Source: an uncultured Erythrobacter sp.
GTDB lineage: Bacteria; Pseudomonadota; Alphaproteobacteria; Sphingomonadales; Sphingomonadaceae
Length of the DNA stretch: 64,000 bases
NCBI RefSeq assembly: GCF_947502395.1
Contig: NZ_CANMZM010000002.1
Span: 558,001 to 622,000, forward strand
Reading direction: 5' to 3'
Under the pieces are notes generated by a model. It ran no database searches, had not been told where the DNA came from, and was given only the letters and a program-made list of their open reading frames with translations. Both the position numbers and the translations under genes were made by a program. The stretch's first letter is position 1. Each line of letters starts with the position of its first letter. Below, piece by piece: positions 1-7,191 of the stretch.

Positions 1-1403
1 GTTAGCGCATCGCGCAGTTCTTGCTCCGCCTTGTCCCAATCCGCGTCCGAGCCAAAGCGTTGCTCAGGCCGCAGAGCGAGCTTGATTTTATACTCAAAGC
101 CAAAGTCGCGGTAGACCTCGTCAGCAAGCGTGATGAAGGCTTGGACCTCTTCGACAACTTGATCTTCGGTGCAGAAGATATGGGCATCGTCCTGCGTAAA
201 CTGGCGCACGCGCATCAATCCGTGGAGCGCGCCGTGCGGCTCGTTGCGGTGACAGCAACCCATCTCACCCAGCCGGATCGGCAGATCGCGGTAGGACGTG
301 ATGCCCTGCTTAAAAACCAGAACGTGCGCGGGGCAGTTCATCGGTTTTAGAGCCATCCAATCGGCATCCTTGGAGATGATGTCGCCTTCATCCTCGGTGT
401 TGGGCACCTCATCAGGGATGACGAACATATTCTCGCGGTACTTGCCCCAGTGGCCCGACTGTTCCCATTGGCGCGCGTCCATCACCTGCGGCGTCTTGAT
501 CTCGCGGTAGCCAGCGCCGTCCATCTTGCGGCGCATGTACGCCTCAAGCTCACGCCAGATGCGATAGCCCTTGGGGTGCCAGAACACGGACCCATGCGCC
601 TCTTCCTGAAGGTGGAACAGGTCCATCTCGCGGCCAAGCTTGCGGTGGTCGCGTTTGCCTGCTTCCTCAAGATTATGAAGGTGCTGCTTAAGCTGCTTCT
701 TGTTCAGCCACGCGGTGCCGTAGATGCGCGTGAGCTGCGCATTGCGTTGGTCGCCGCGCCAATAAGCGCCAGCGGTCCGCATAAGCTTGAAGGCTTGCGG
801 GTCAAGTTTCCCGGTGCTCGCCAAGTGCGGCCCGCGGCACATATCGAGCCAGTCATCGCCCGACCAATAGACCGTCAAATCCTCGCCCTCTGGCAGTTCC
901 TTGGCCCACTCAGCCTTAAACGCTTCGCCCTCGGTTTCCCACTTGGCGATGAGGTCATTGCGCGACCAAACTTCGCGACGCAGCGGTTTGTCCGCTTTGA
1001 TGATCTCGCGCATCTTCTCTTCGATGGCCGGCAAGTCTTCGAGGCCAAAGGGCTCACGCGTGGCCGGCGCCATCACGTCGTAATAGAAGCCATCATCGGT
1101 GGCAGGACCAAAGGTGATCTGCGTGCCGGGCCAAAGCGCCTGAACTGCCTCTGCCAGAATATGCGCAAAGTCATGGCGCACCAGTTCAAGCGCGTCCGCC
1201 TCATCCTTGGAGGTGATCAGCGCCAGCTCGCTATCTCCCTCGAAAGGACGGCCAATATCGCGCACTTCGCCGTTCACGCGCGCGGCAAGAGCGGCCTTGG
1301 CAAGGCCCGGGCCGATAGCGGCAGCGACATCATACGGCGTGCTACCCGCTTCCATCTCGCGCACAGAGCCATCGGGAAGGCTGATCTTAAGCAGTTCGGT
1401 CAT
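1..1403 (-). CDS. thrS: Threonyl-tRNA synthetase, 3' end cut by window edge
   Basis: Charges tRNA-Thr with threonine in the cytoplasm. About 467 of an expected 640-670 residues are present; the anticodon-binding end lies before position 1. Visible in order are an N-terminal TGS domain (about 1-60, starting MTELLKISLPDG), the editing domain with its HxxxH motif (HDFAH, 77-81) and CRGPHL (about 178), then the class II catalytic core with MNCPAHVLVF, CCHRNEPHGALHG and VRQFTQDDAHIF. The start is ATG at 1403, where the TGS domain begins. The upstream leader on the same strand encodes a Thr-rich peptide, which suggests control by charged tRNA-Thr. Family assignment is secure; only the missing C terminus cannot be checked. 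Confidence 0.96.
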   Translation of the reverse strand, partial: MTELLKISLPDGSVREMEAGSTPYDVAAAIGPGLAKAALAARVNGEVRDIGRPFEGDSELALITSKDEADALELVRHDFAHILAEAVQALWPGTQITFGPATDDGFYYDVMAPATREPFGLEDLPAIEEKMREIIKADKPLRREVWSRNDLIAKWETEGEAFKAEWAKELPEGEDLTVYWSGDDWLDMCRGPHLASTGKLDPQAFKLMRTAGAYWRGDQRNAQLTRIYGTAWLNKKQLKQHLHNLEEAGKRDHRKLGREMDLFHLQEEAHGSVFWHPKGYRIWRELEAYMRRKMDGAGYREIKTPQVMDARQWEQSGHWGKYRENMFVIPDEVPNTEDEGDIISKDADWMALKPMNCPAHVLVFKQGITSYRDLPIRLGEMGCCHRNEPHGALHGLMRVRQFTQDDAHIFCTEDQVVEEVQAFITLADEVYRDFGFEYKIKLALRPEQRFGSDADWDKAEQELRDAL

Positions 1404-1450
1404 CACAAGTATCCGTCTCGTTTGACGCGCGCCTTAGGACATGATGGCGC

Positions 1451-1559
1451 ACACCGGAAGAGCGGTGTTTGAGTGTTTAACCGATTTCAAGGAGGACACC
1501 GCGCCACCCTGAAACCGGGTGGCGGATGGTCTGGCTCAACCCAGCAACAACCGCCCCCG
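1451..1559 (-). promoter_or_regulatory. Candidate thrS attenuator: ladder of alternative hairpins
   Basis: Segments that pair in mutually exclusive ways follow the Thr codons. In plus coordinates: 1551-1555 can pair with 1521-1525 (5 bp). 1517-1524 pairs with 1502-1509 (8 bp, 7-nt loop). 1496-1502 pairs with 1462-1468 (7 bp). 1463-1468 pairs with 1451-1456 (6 bp, 6-nt loop). Neighbouring pairings overlap, as the 1:2, 2:3, 3:4 logic of attenuators requires. None of the hairpins is followed by a clear U-tract, so whether the outcome is intrinsic termination, Rho-dependent termination or translation control is open. The 1404-1710 interval holds only this leader system. Confidence 0.6.
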
Positions 1560-1607
1560 GAGATCCGAGGTGGTAGTTGTTGTTGTCGTGGTCAGCAGCT
1601 TGGCCAT
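1536..1607 (-). CDS. Thr-rich leader peptide upstream of thrS (23 aa)
   Basis: Reading the minus strand from ATG at 1607 gives MAKLL, then eight consecutive threonines, then SDLRGRLLLG and TGA. The Thr run uses ACC, ACG, ACA x3, ACT and ACC x2, so it samples all four Thr codons. The stop lies 132 nt before the thrS ATG on the same strand. Eight successive Thr codons directly before the gene that charges tRNA-Thr is the layout of an attenuator leader peptide, in which ribosome stalling senses charged tRNA. No strong Shine-Dalgarno is visible before the ATG, so translation is inferred from the peptide and its place. Confidence 0.8.
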   Translation of the reverse strand: MAKLLTTTTTTTTSDLRGRLLLG

Positions 1608-1710
1608 ATGCGCCAAATAGGGGCCCCGAGTTAACAAGTCACCCCCTTAGTTGATGAAACACAGCACAGAGAGCAAATCTACTTTCCACTATGGAAAGGA
1701 CACTTGACCA

Positions 1711-1887
1711 ATGACCATGATATTCAAAGCGCTCATCTGGGCCGGGATAATCATTGCCACCGCGTTTTATCTGAACGGCATTGGCATGAGCCAAGGCGCA
1801 AGCTGGGGCATCACGTCGGGGCTCGCAGGCGCTGCCTGGGGTTCGATCTATGGCGGGCATAGGCCTTGCGCGGGCGAGTGCGCATGA
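1711..1887 (+). CDS. Small membrane protein, 58 aa
   Basis: A 58-residue protein starting MTMIFKALIWAGI. Residues about 4-22 form a hydrophobic helix and a second weakly hydrophobic, Gly/Ala-rich stretch (about 30-48) follows, so one or two membrane passes are likely. It ends HRPCAGECA. Its stop overlaps the next gene's ATG in an ATGA junction at 1884-1887, so the two are probably translationally coupled, and a third gene for an HTH regulator follows with a similar overlap. I do not recognise a family. The coupling and the normal codon use support it as real. Confidence 0.65.
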   Translation: MTMIFKALIWAGIIIATAFYLNGIGMSQGASWGITSGLAGAAWGSIYGGHRPCAGECA

Positions 1888-2531
1888 TGACCGATCAAGC
1901 CGCACAAAACACCGGCAAAGCGGCTGGCTTCCTCGGGCGAGGGCCCATGTTCTGGATCGGCCTCACTTTCGGGACGTCAGGAGCAGTTATCGGGCTGATC
2001 TTATCCGGCGCTATTGAGGGTAAGGGGATTGCCTTTGCTCTCATGGCCATTCCCCTCGCCTGCATGGCCGCAGCCTTTGTCTCCATGCTCAACAAAAACA
2101 AGTCGGGTACTGGTGACTGCGTCACCAAAGGCGAGGCGCAGAGGCGCTATATCAAGCGCGTAGCGGTGTTCACCTCGCTCTATCTCGCCTCATTCGCGAT
2201 GCTCACATTTATCGATGAATTGGGGACGCTGCCAACCGCCATCCGCATAGGAATTGGCGTTTTGCCGGGCCTTGCTCTGGTTGGCTTTTTCTGGGCGATT
2301 GCTCGGCTGATCATTGAGGAAACCGACGAGTTTATGCGCATGCTGACCGTGCGTCAGACCCTAGTGGCTTCGGCACTGGCGATGAGCGCAGCCTCTGTCT
2401 GGGGCATGCTCGAAAGCGCCGATCTTGTGCCGCATGTGGACGCCTATTGGTACGCTGTGATCTGGTTCGCAGGGCTTGCTCTGGGCTCAGTGGTCAACCG
2501 CATCACCTATGGGACATGGGGGCACGTGTGA
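1884..2531 (+). CDS. Polytopic membrane protein of an HTH-linked module
   Basis: About 215 residues with roughly six hydrophobic segments (for example WIGLTFGTSGAVIGLIL, AFALMAIPLACMAAAFV, IGIGVLPGLALVGFFWAIA, YAVIWFAGLALGSVV). No enzymatic motif is visible. The start at 1884 is chosen because it forms an ATGA overlap with the preceding small membrane gene; a second ATG follows at once. The end overlaps the following XRE-type regulator. Small cytoplasmic HTH proteins coded with membrane proteins of this size are common in bacteria and often control their own operon. The function of the membrane protein is not known to me. Confidence 0.75.
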   Translation: MMTDQAAQNTGKAAGFLGRGPMFWIGLTFGTSGAVIGLILSGAIEGKGIAFALMAIPLACMAAAFVSMLNKNKSGTGDCVTKGEAQRRYIKRVAVFTSLYLASFAMLTFIDELGTLPTAIRIGIGVLPGLALVGFFWAIARLIIEETDEFMRMLTVRQTLVASALAMSAASVWGMLESADLVPHVDAYWYAVIWFAGLALGSVVNRITYGTWGHV

Positions 2532-2719
2532 AGAACCGCCTCAAAGTGCTGCGCGCAGAACGCGATTGGTCGCAGCAGGACCTCGCCGATCGCTTGGGCG
2601 TCTCGCGCCAGAGCGTCAACGCGATCGAAAAGGGCCGCTATGACCCCTCGCTGCCACTGGCCTTTAGCATCTCGGAGGTGTTTGACCTCGCGATAGAGGA
2701 GATTTTCAGCCGAGACTGA
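2528..2719 (+). CDS. Small XRE-family HTH regulator
   Basis: A 63-residue DNA-binding protein that is little more than a helix-turn-helix: KNRLKVLRAERDWSQQDLAD, LGVSRQSVNAIEKGRYDPSL and a short tail ending EIFSRD. This matches the small XRE group often coded beside membrane proteins. The GTG at 2528 overlaps the upstream stop (GTGA), which favours it as start; an ATG at 2516 in the same frame would add four residues. The role is probably autoregulation of the three-gene module at 1711-2719, an inference from gene order. Confidence 0.85.
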   Translation: MKNRLKVLRAERDWSQQDLADRLGVSRQSVNAIEKGRYDPSLPLAFSISEVFDLAIEEIFSRD

Positions 2720-2722
2720 CGG

Positions 2723-4372
2723 CTAGACCTTGGGCGCAACAATGGCCGTTCGCGTCTCGGCAAGCTCGGTTGAGCGGGTCTTGATCCCTTTGAGGAACCG
2801 CCATTCGCTGGTGGCGGCTTCAGGGGTCAAATCCACCACCATATAGCCGCGCTGCGACGTGTCCGCCCATGTGAGCTCCTCATTGGCATTGACCAGAGCA
2901 TCTGCGAGCAACTTGGGAGGGAGCCCAGAGAGATAACCCTCAAATCCCGGTGAACTGACCGAGGATGTGGCAAACTCAACTCCGACTTTCTCACCGTTGT
3001 GCGTAAGATCAAACTGCCAGGCGTTATGCGTGTCACCCGCCAGCACCACTAAGTTCGAACCCGCTTCAAGAGCGCCTTCGAACACCCGGTCACGTGCGGC
3101 GGGATAACCGTCCCACGCATCCATATTGAGCGGCAGGCCGACTTCGGCCGCGAGAGTAGCAGCGGTCAGGCGCGCGCGAGCGAACTCAGGCACATTGTCG
3201 CCCAAGAGGCTCGTGATGCCCTTGGGTGAAGACAGCTTGCCGATCAGGACTTGCTGAATAAGCACCTCCCAAACCGCGCCGCGCTGCTTCGAGGCGGAAA
3301 GGCTCTCGACCAGCCATTTCTCTTGAGCTTCACCCAGCAGTTGGCGCTTGGGATCGGCCCAAGGCCCATCGCGAAGCGCGCGGAAAATCTCAAGCACCTC
3401 CTCCGGACTGCCAGCGTCCCTGATCATCGCGGTAAGGTCGAACTGCTCCTCGCGCCCCTCAAGCCTTGTGTCGATCCGGAAGAGCGTTGCCAAATCGCCC
3501 ACGTCATAGGCAGCATAGGGCTCATCGGAGACCGGCATCCATTCGCGGTACACCTGCTTGGCGATGGCCTTACGCACCTGCCAATCGCCCTCGGTGTCAG
3601 GCTGATGGTTTTGTGCGCCGTCTTTCCAGCTGTCATTGGTGCTCTCATGATCGTCCCACACGGCAATCATGGGCAGCACTTGATGCATGCGCTGAAGGTC
3701 TGGGTCCGCGCGGTAGGAAGCATAGCGCAGGCGATAATCGGCAAGGGCCACGATTTCACCGCCCGGCGCAACACTGCGGTCAGGGTGGCGCTGGTCCTCA
3801 GAAGGATAAGTGTCGCCACCATATTCGTAAATATAATCGCCCAAATGCACCGCGAGATCGACATCATTGGCCTCTGCTGCGTGGGCATAGGCATTGAAGT
3901 AACCAAACCCGAAATTGGCGCAGGAAAACACCGCCAGTCTGAAGTTGGACGTGGGTCCTATTGGTAAAGTTCGCGTGCGACCGATGGGCGATTTGGTGCC
4001 ACCTGGTGAGACAAAGCGGTAGAAGTACCAGCGATCTGGCGTAAGCCCGGTTACGATCGCCTTTGCGCAATAGTCGCGTTTCACTGAGGCTGTGACCTCA
4101 CCTTGTGCCACCAGCTCTGCAAAATCTTCGCTCTCACTCATCTGCCATTTGAGCGCCGTTTCTTGCTCGCCAACGTAGCGCGTCCAAAGAAGAACGCTTG
4201 AGGCCTGGGGCTCTCCGCTCGCAACGCTATGGGTGAAGCCCGAACCATAGGATTGTGCCGCTGAGGGTGTCGCCGCAACCGCAGCCGATGCACCAGCGAG
4301 GGCAAAGATGCCGCGGCGCGTGAGACCTTTTGAAGGAGTCTTAGAATGCGGAGCAGAATCGGTTTTCTTCAT
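2723..4372 (-). CDS. phoD: Alkaline phosphatase D family protein, Tat-exported
   Basis: A 549-residue PhoD-type phosphodiesterase/phosphomonoesterase, expected to release phosphate from organic esters in the periplasm. The N terminus holds a twin-arginine signal (GLTRRGIFALAGASAAVAA) with a likely cut after PSAAQ. The mature protein has the PhoD N-terminal Ig-like domain (FTHSVASGEPQASSVLLWTR) and the metallophosphatase core with HLGDYIYEYGG, VWDDHESTND and VLAGDTHNAWQ, which carry metal ligands. Length is normal for the family. It is transcribed alone; no clear Pho box was recognised in the 80-nt gap before the divergent hydrolase gene. Confidence 0.92.
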   Translation of the reverse strand: MKKTDSAPHSKTPSKGLTRRGIFALAGASAAVAATPSAAQSYGSGFTHSVASGEPQASSVLLWTRYVGEQETALKWQMSESEDFAELVAQGEVTASVKRDYCAKAIVTGLTPDRWYFYRFVSPGGTKSPIGRTRTLPIGPTSNFRLAVFSCANFGFGYFNAYAHAAEANDVDLAVHLGDYIYEYGGDTYPSEDQRHPDRSVAPGGEIVALADYRLRYASYRADPDLQRMHQVLPMIAVWDDHESTNDSWKDGAQNHQPDTEGDWQVRKAIAKQVYREWMPVSDEPYAAYDVGDLATLFRIDTRLEGREEQFDLTAMIRDAGSPEEVLEIFRALRDGPWADPKRQLLGEAQEKWLVESLSASKQRGAVWEVLIQQVLIGKLSSPKGITSLLGDNVPEFARARLTAATLAAEVGLPLNMDAWDGYPAARDRVFEGALEAGSNLVVLAGDTHNAWQFDLTHNGEKVGVEFATSSVSSPGFEGYLSGLPPKLLADALVNANEELTWADTSQRGYMVVDLTPEAATSEWRFLKGIKTRSTELAETRTAIVAPKV

Positions 4373-4452
4373 GGAGGTCCTTTTACATCACGCGCCTTGC
4401 ATCGCCATGACAGGACTTGCACCAGAGCCACGGTTGAAGGCAAGGACAGCCA

Positions 4453-5184
4453 ATGACCGATACACGATTTCACGAAATGTCCGACGGGCGGCGTATTGCC
4501 TTTAGGCTGGTTCAGGGTTCTGGCCCAACGCTTGTTTTCTTGCCCGGCTATATGTCGGACATGTCGGGTGGCAAGGCGACTGCTATTTTCGAAAATGCCA
4601 AGGCGAAAGAGCGTGGTTGTCTCCTCCTCGATTATTCGGGGTGCGGAGAGAGCTCGGGAGATTTTGCCGATGGCACACTTTCGCGCTGGCGCGAGGAAGT
4701 CTTGACGCTGATCGAGGGCTACGTTGAAGGCCCAGTGCTTGTGACTGGCTCATCCATGGGAGGATGGTTGATGCTGCTGGTCGGAGAGGCCTTGGAGGAT
4801 CGGCTTGCCGGAATCATCGGAATCGCATCAGCCCCCGATTTCACCTGGTGGGGTTACTCCGAAGAACAACGCGCGCAATTGGCTTGCGGCGAAGTCGTCC
4901 TCGAAGACAACCCCTACGGCCCAGAACCTACACCCACGCACCCCGGCTTTTTCACTGACGCTGAAGCGCAGTATCGACTGGTCGACGAGAGCCCCATCGA
5001 CGCGCCGATCCGATTGATCCACGGTCAGCGCGATGCCGACGTGCCATGGGAGGTCAGTCTCAAACTCTCCGCCGCCCTTCGTTCGGACGACGTACAGGTC
5101 ACACTGATAAAGGATGGCGATCATCGCCTCTCACGAGAAAGCGATATCGCGCAGCTTTTGGCTGTGGTGGACAGCTTTTATTGA
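4453..5184 (+). CDS. Alpha/beta hydrolase
   Basis: A 243-residue serine hydrolase of the alpha/beta fold. Residues about 27-36 carry the strand and oxyanion region (TLVFLPGYMSDM), the nucleophile elbow is GSSMGGW (about 99-105), a likely acid is in LIHGQRDADVPW, and the catalytic His is in KDGDHRLSR near the C terminus. It most resembles short cytosolic thioesterase/lipase-like hydrolases of the ABHD10 type. The substrate cannot be told from the sequence. It is followed after 15 nt by a TPR gene and then a flavin oxidoreductase on the same strand, so the three may be co-transcribed. Confidence 0.85.
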   Translation: MTDTRFHEMSDGRRIAFRLVQGSGPTLVFLPGYMSDMSGGKATAIFENAKAKERGCLLLDYSGCGESSGDFADGTLSRWREEVLTLIEGYVEGPVLVTGSSMGGWLMLLVGEALEDRLAGIIGIASAPDFTWWGYSEEQRAQLACGEVVLEDNPYGPEPTPTHPGFFTDAEAQYRLVDESPIDAPIRLIHGQRDADVPWEVSLKLSAALRSDDVQVTLIKDGDHRLSRESDIAQLLAVVDSFY

Positions 5185-5199
5185 CGGAAAAATACGCCT

Positions 5200-6039
5200 G
5201 TGGCTCTAATCTCATCGCTCTTGGTCGCCGCTCTTCAGGTTGGGCCAAACCCTTCCGCCAACAGCGTTCTCGGGACGCCCGATGAATTGCTCAATCGGCC
5301 TCCACGGCCAGAGCAAGAGCAGAGCATTGAACGGGATCCGGATGCGCTTTGGCTTGCTGAATGCCTTGGGATGCTGCCGGAACAAGCAGCGCGTGCGCAC
5401 ACATTGGCTCAGGTACGGCGCAATGACAGTTCCGGGCGCCCACGCATTCTCGCAAACCATTGTTTGGGGCTTGCCGCGACTGAGCTCGGGCTCTGGGAAG
5501 ATGCCATCGCAGCCTTCACTGCCGCCCGCGATGAAACACCGGCGGAAGAATTGCGAGCCAGGGCACGCTTTGGCGCCATGGCTGGCAATGCTGCATTGGC
5601 AGCGCAGGATCTTGAGCGTTCGCAAACTATTCTGAAATTGGCCAAAGACAATGCTGCAGCCGCTGCTTCAGCCCCAATGCAAGCCATTATCGCCAGTGAT
5701 TTGGCCCGCGTCTATGTCGCTCTGCAACGGCAAGAAGATGCGCTTGCAGAGCTCGAGTTATCGACCCAATTGGTGCCGGAACAGGCAGGCTCGTGGCTTT
5801 TGAAGGCAACTCTCTTGCGACGATTGGACCGGCTGGCAGAAGCTCAGACAGCGATTGAGCGGGCAAGCTCGCTCGCGCCTGCCGATGCCTCAATTGGGCT
5901 CGAGGCGGGAGTGATTGCCGTGCTTTCCGGCCGTGAACAGGCTGCGCGCGAAAGCTGGCAGTCGGTGATCGATCTCGCGCCGGAGAGCCCAGAGGCCTTG
6001 ACCGCCCAAGAGTACCTGGCGCAGATTGGGGCGGCATAA
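5200..6039 (+). CDS. TPR-repeat protein
   Basis: A 279-residue protein rich in Ala, Leu and Glu with tetratricopeptide-like helical pairs, clearest from about residue 85 to the end (for example LGLWEDAIAAFTAARDE, RQEDALAELELSTQLVPE, LDRLAEAQTAIERASSLAP). The N terminus MALISSLLVAALQ is hydrophobic and could be a short signal peptide. The start is GTG at 5200, 15 nt after the hydrolase stop. TPR proteins act as binding scaffolds; the partner is unknown. It sits between an alpha/beta hydrolase and a luciferase-like oxidoreductase with short gaps. Confidence 0.75.
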   Translation: MALISSLLVAALQVGPNPSANSVLGTPDELLNRPPRPEQEQSIERDPDALWLAECLGMLPEQAARAHTLAQVRRNDSSGRPRILANHCLGLAATELGLWEDAIAAFTAARDETPAEELRARARFGAMAGNAALAAQDLERSQTILKLAKDNAAAAASAPMQAIIASDLARVYVALQRQEDALAELELSTQLVPEQAGSWLLKATLLRRLDRLAEAQTAIERASSLAPADASIGLEAGVIAVLSGREQAARESWQSVIDLAPESPEALTAQEYLAQIGAA

Positions 6040-6054
6040 AGAGAGGCTTCCCCA

Positions 6055-7047
6055 ATGACCGACTTTTCAGTGCTTGACCTTGTCCCCGTCCGTGAAGGCG
6101 GGTCCGTCGCCGAGGCGCTGGGGAACGCGGCGCAGCTGGCCGTTCAAGCAGAAAAACTCAGGTGCAAAAGGTTTTGGGTCGCTGAACACCACACCATGGA
6201 GGGTATCGCGGGCGGAGCGACCTCGGTTGTGCTTGCCCATATTGGCAATGCGACAAGCAGCATCCGTATCGGCTCTGGCGGGATCATGTTGCCCAACCAC
6301 ACGCCTTTTCAGATCGCTGAGCAATTCGGGACTCTCGACGCCTTGTTTCCGGGTCGCATCGATCTGGGTCTCGGTCGTGCACCCGGAGCTGGTCCTGAGT
6401 TGCAACGCGCGCTGCGCAAGGATCTGCACAAGGCCTCGGAATATTTCCCTCAGGACGTGCTCGAACTGCGTGCATTGATGACGGGCGACGTCGATCTGCC
6501 GATCAAAGCAACACCGGGCCTAGGCGCGAATGTCGAATTTTGGATGCTTGGCTCCAGCCTTTTTGGTGCGCGACTCGCGGCGAAACTCGGCATGCCTTAT
6601 GCCTTCGCGGCGCATTTTGCCCCCGACCATCTCGATAGCGCCCTGGAAGTCTACCGCCGCGATTTCCAGCCTTCTGATGCGCTCGACAAACCACATGTCA
6701 TGGTGGCCATGAATGTATTTGCGGCTGAAACCGACGAGGAAGCCCGCATTCTCGCTTCAAGCCAGCAGCAGAGCTTCGTCGCCTTGCGAAGCGGTACGCC
6801 GGGCAAACTCCCGCCTCCGATCGCAAACTACACCGAGACTCTTCCCGCCCCCGCCCGCGCCATGCTCGATCATCTTAGCCAAGCGGCAGCGGTCGGCACG
6901 CCTGAAAAAGTGCGCGCGGACATTGAAGCCTTTGTCAGGCGGACGGGCGCAGATGAGATCATTCTTTGCGGCGCGACCTTCGATCCCGAAGCGCGACTTC
7001 GCTCAATCGAGCTCACTTTGGAAACCTGCCAATCAGTCGCAGCGTAA
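6055..7047 (+). CDS. LLM-class flavin-dependent oxidoreductase
   Basis: A 330-residue member of the bacterial luciferase-like monooxygenase superfamily, which uses reduced FMN (or F420 in other lineages). Recognisable blocks are LDLVPVREGGS at the N terminus, RFWVAEHHTMEGIAGGAT (about 40-57), IRIGSGGIMLPNHTPFQIAEQFGTLD split around residues 71-96, and PGRIDLGLGRAPG (about 99-111). This is the YhbW/luciferase-like group found as single genes in many proteobacteria, with unknown substrates. It begins 15 nt after the TPR gene, with a GAGAGG-like ribosome site before the ATG. Confidence 0.9.
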   Translation: MTDFSVLDLVPVREGGSVAEALGNAAQLAVQAEKLRCKRFWVAEHHTMEGIAGGATSVVLAHIGNATSSIRIGSGGIMLPNHTPFQIAEQFGTLDALFPGRIDLGLGRAPGAGPELQRALRKDLHKASEYFPQDVLELRALMTGDVDLPIKATPGLGANVEFWMLGSSLFGARLAAKLGMPYAFAAHFAPDHLDSALEVYRRDFQPSDALDKPHVMVAMNVFAAETDEEARILASSQQQSFVALRSGTPGKLPPPIANYTETLPAPARAMLDHLSQAAAVGTPEKVRADIEAFVRRTGADEIILCGATFDPEARLRSIELTLETCQSVAA

Positions 7048-7152
7048 GGCAGATGAATTTGTGAGCTAATCGTGCTTGCCTAAGCCCCCCAAAGACCTGT
7101 ATTGCACAGCACGATAAGAACAACTCGGCACAACATAATTACGCGAAGTCCA

Positions 7153-7191
7153 AGCCGAGGTACACCAAAGCCAGGAGAGGAGCCCTCGGCT
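7153..7191 (+). promoter_or_regulatory. 5'-UTR stem-loop displaying the gdh ribosome binding site
   Basis: AGCCGAGG (7153-7160) and CCTCGGCT (7184-7191) are perfect inverted repeats. The right arm ends at the base before the gdh ATG. The 23-nt loop contains the Shine-Dalgarno GGAGAGG (7174-7180). The structure could tune initiation of this very long mRNA. The pairing is seen in the sequence; the role is inferred. Confidence 0.45.

Noticed and set aside
450..1472. Long plus-strand reading frame opposite thrS
   Set aside because: It mirrors a well-conserved synthetase gene on the other strand; the protein has no family features and no ribosome site.
1502..1524. Strong 8-bp hairpin read as an intrinsic terminator before thrS
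   Set aside because: No U-tract follows on the minus strand, so it is kept only as one arm set of the candidate attenuator.
3251..3967. 238-codon plus-strand frame inside phoD
   Set aside because: Antisense to conserved PhoD coding sequence, a common effect of GC-rich codon use.
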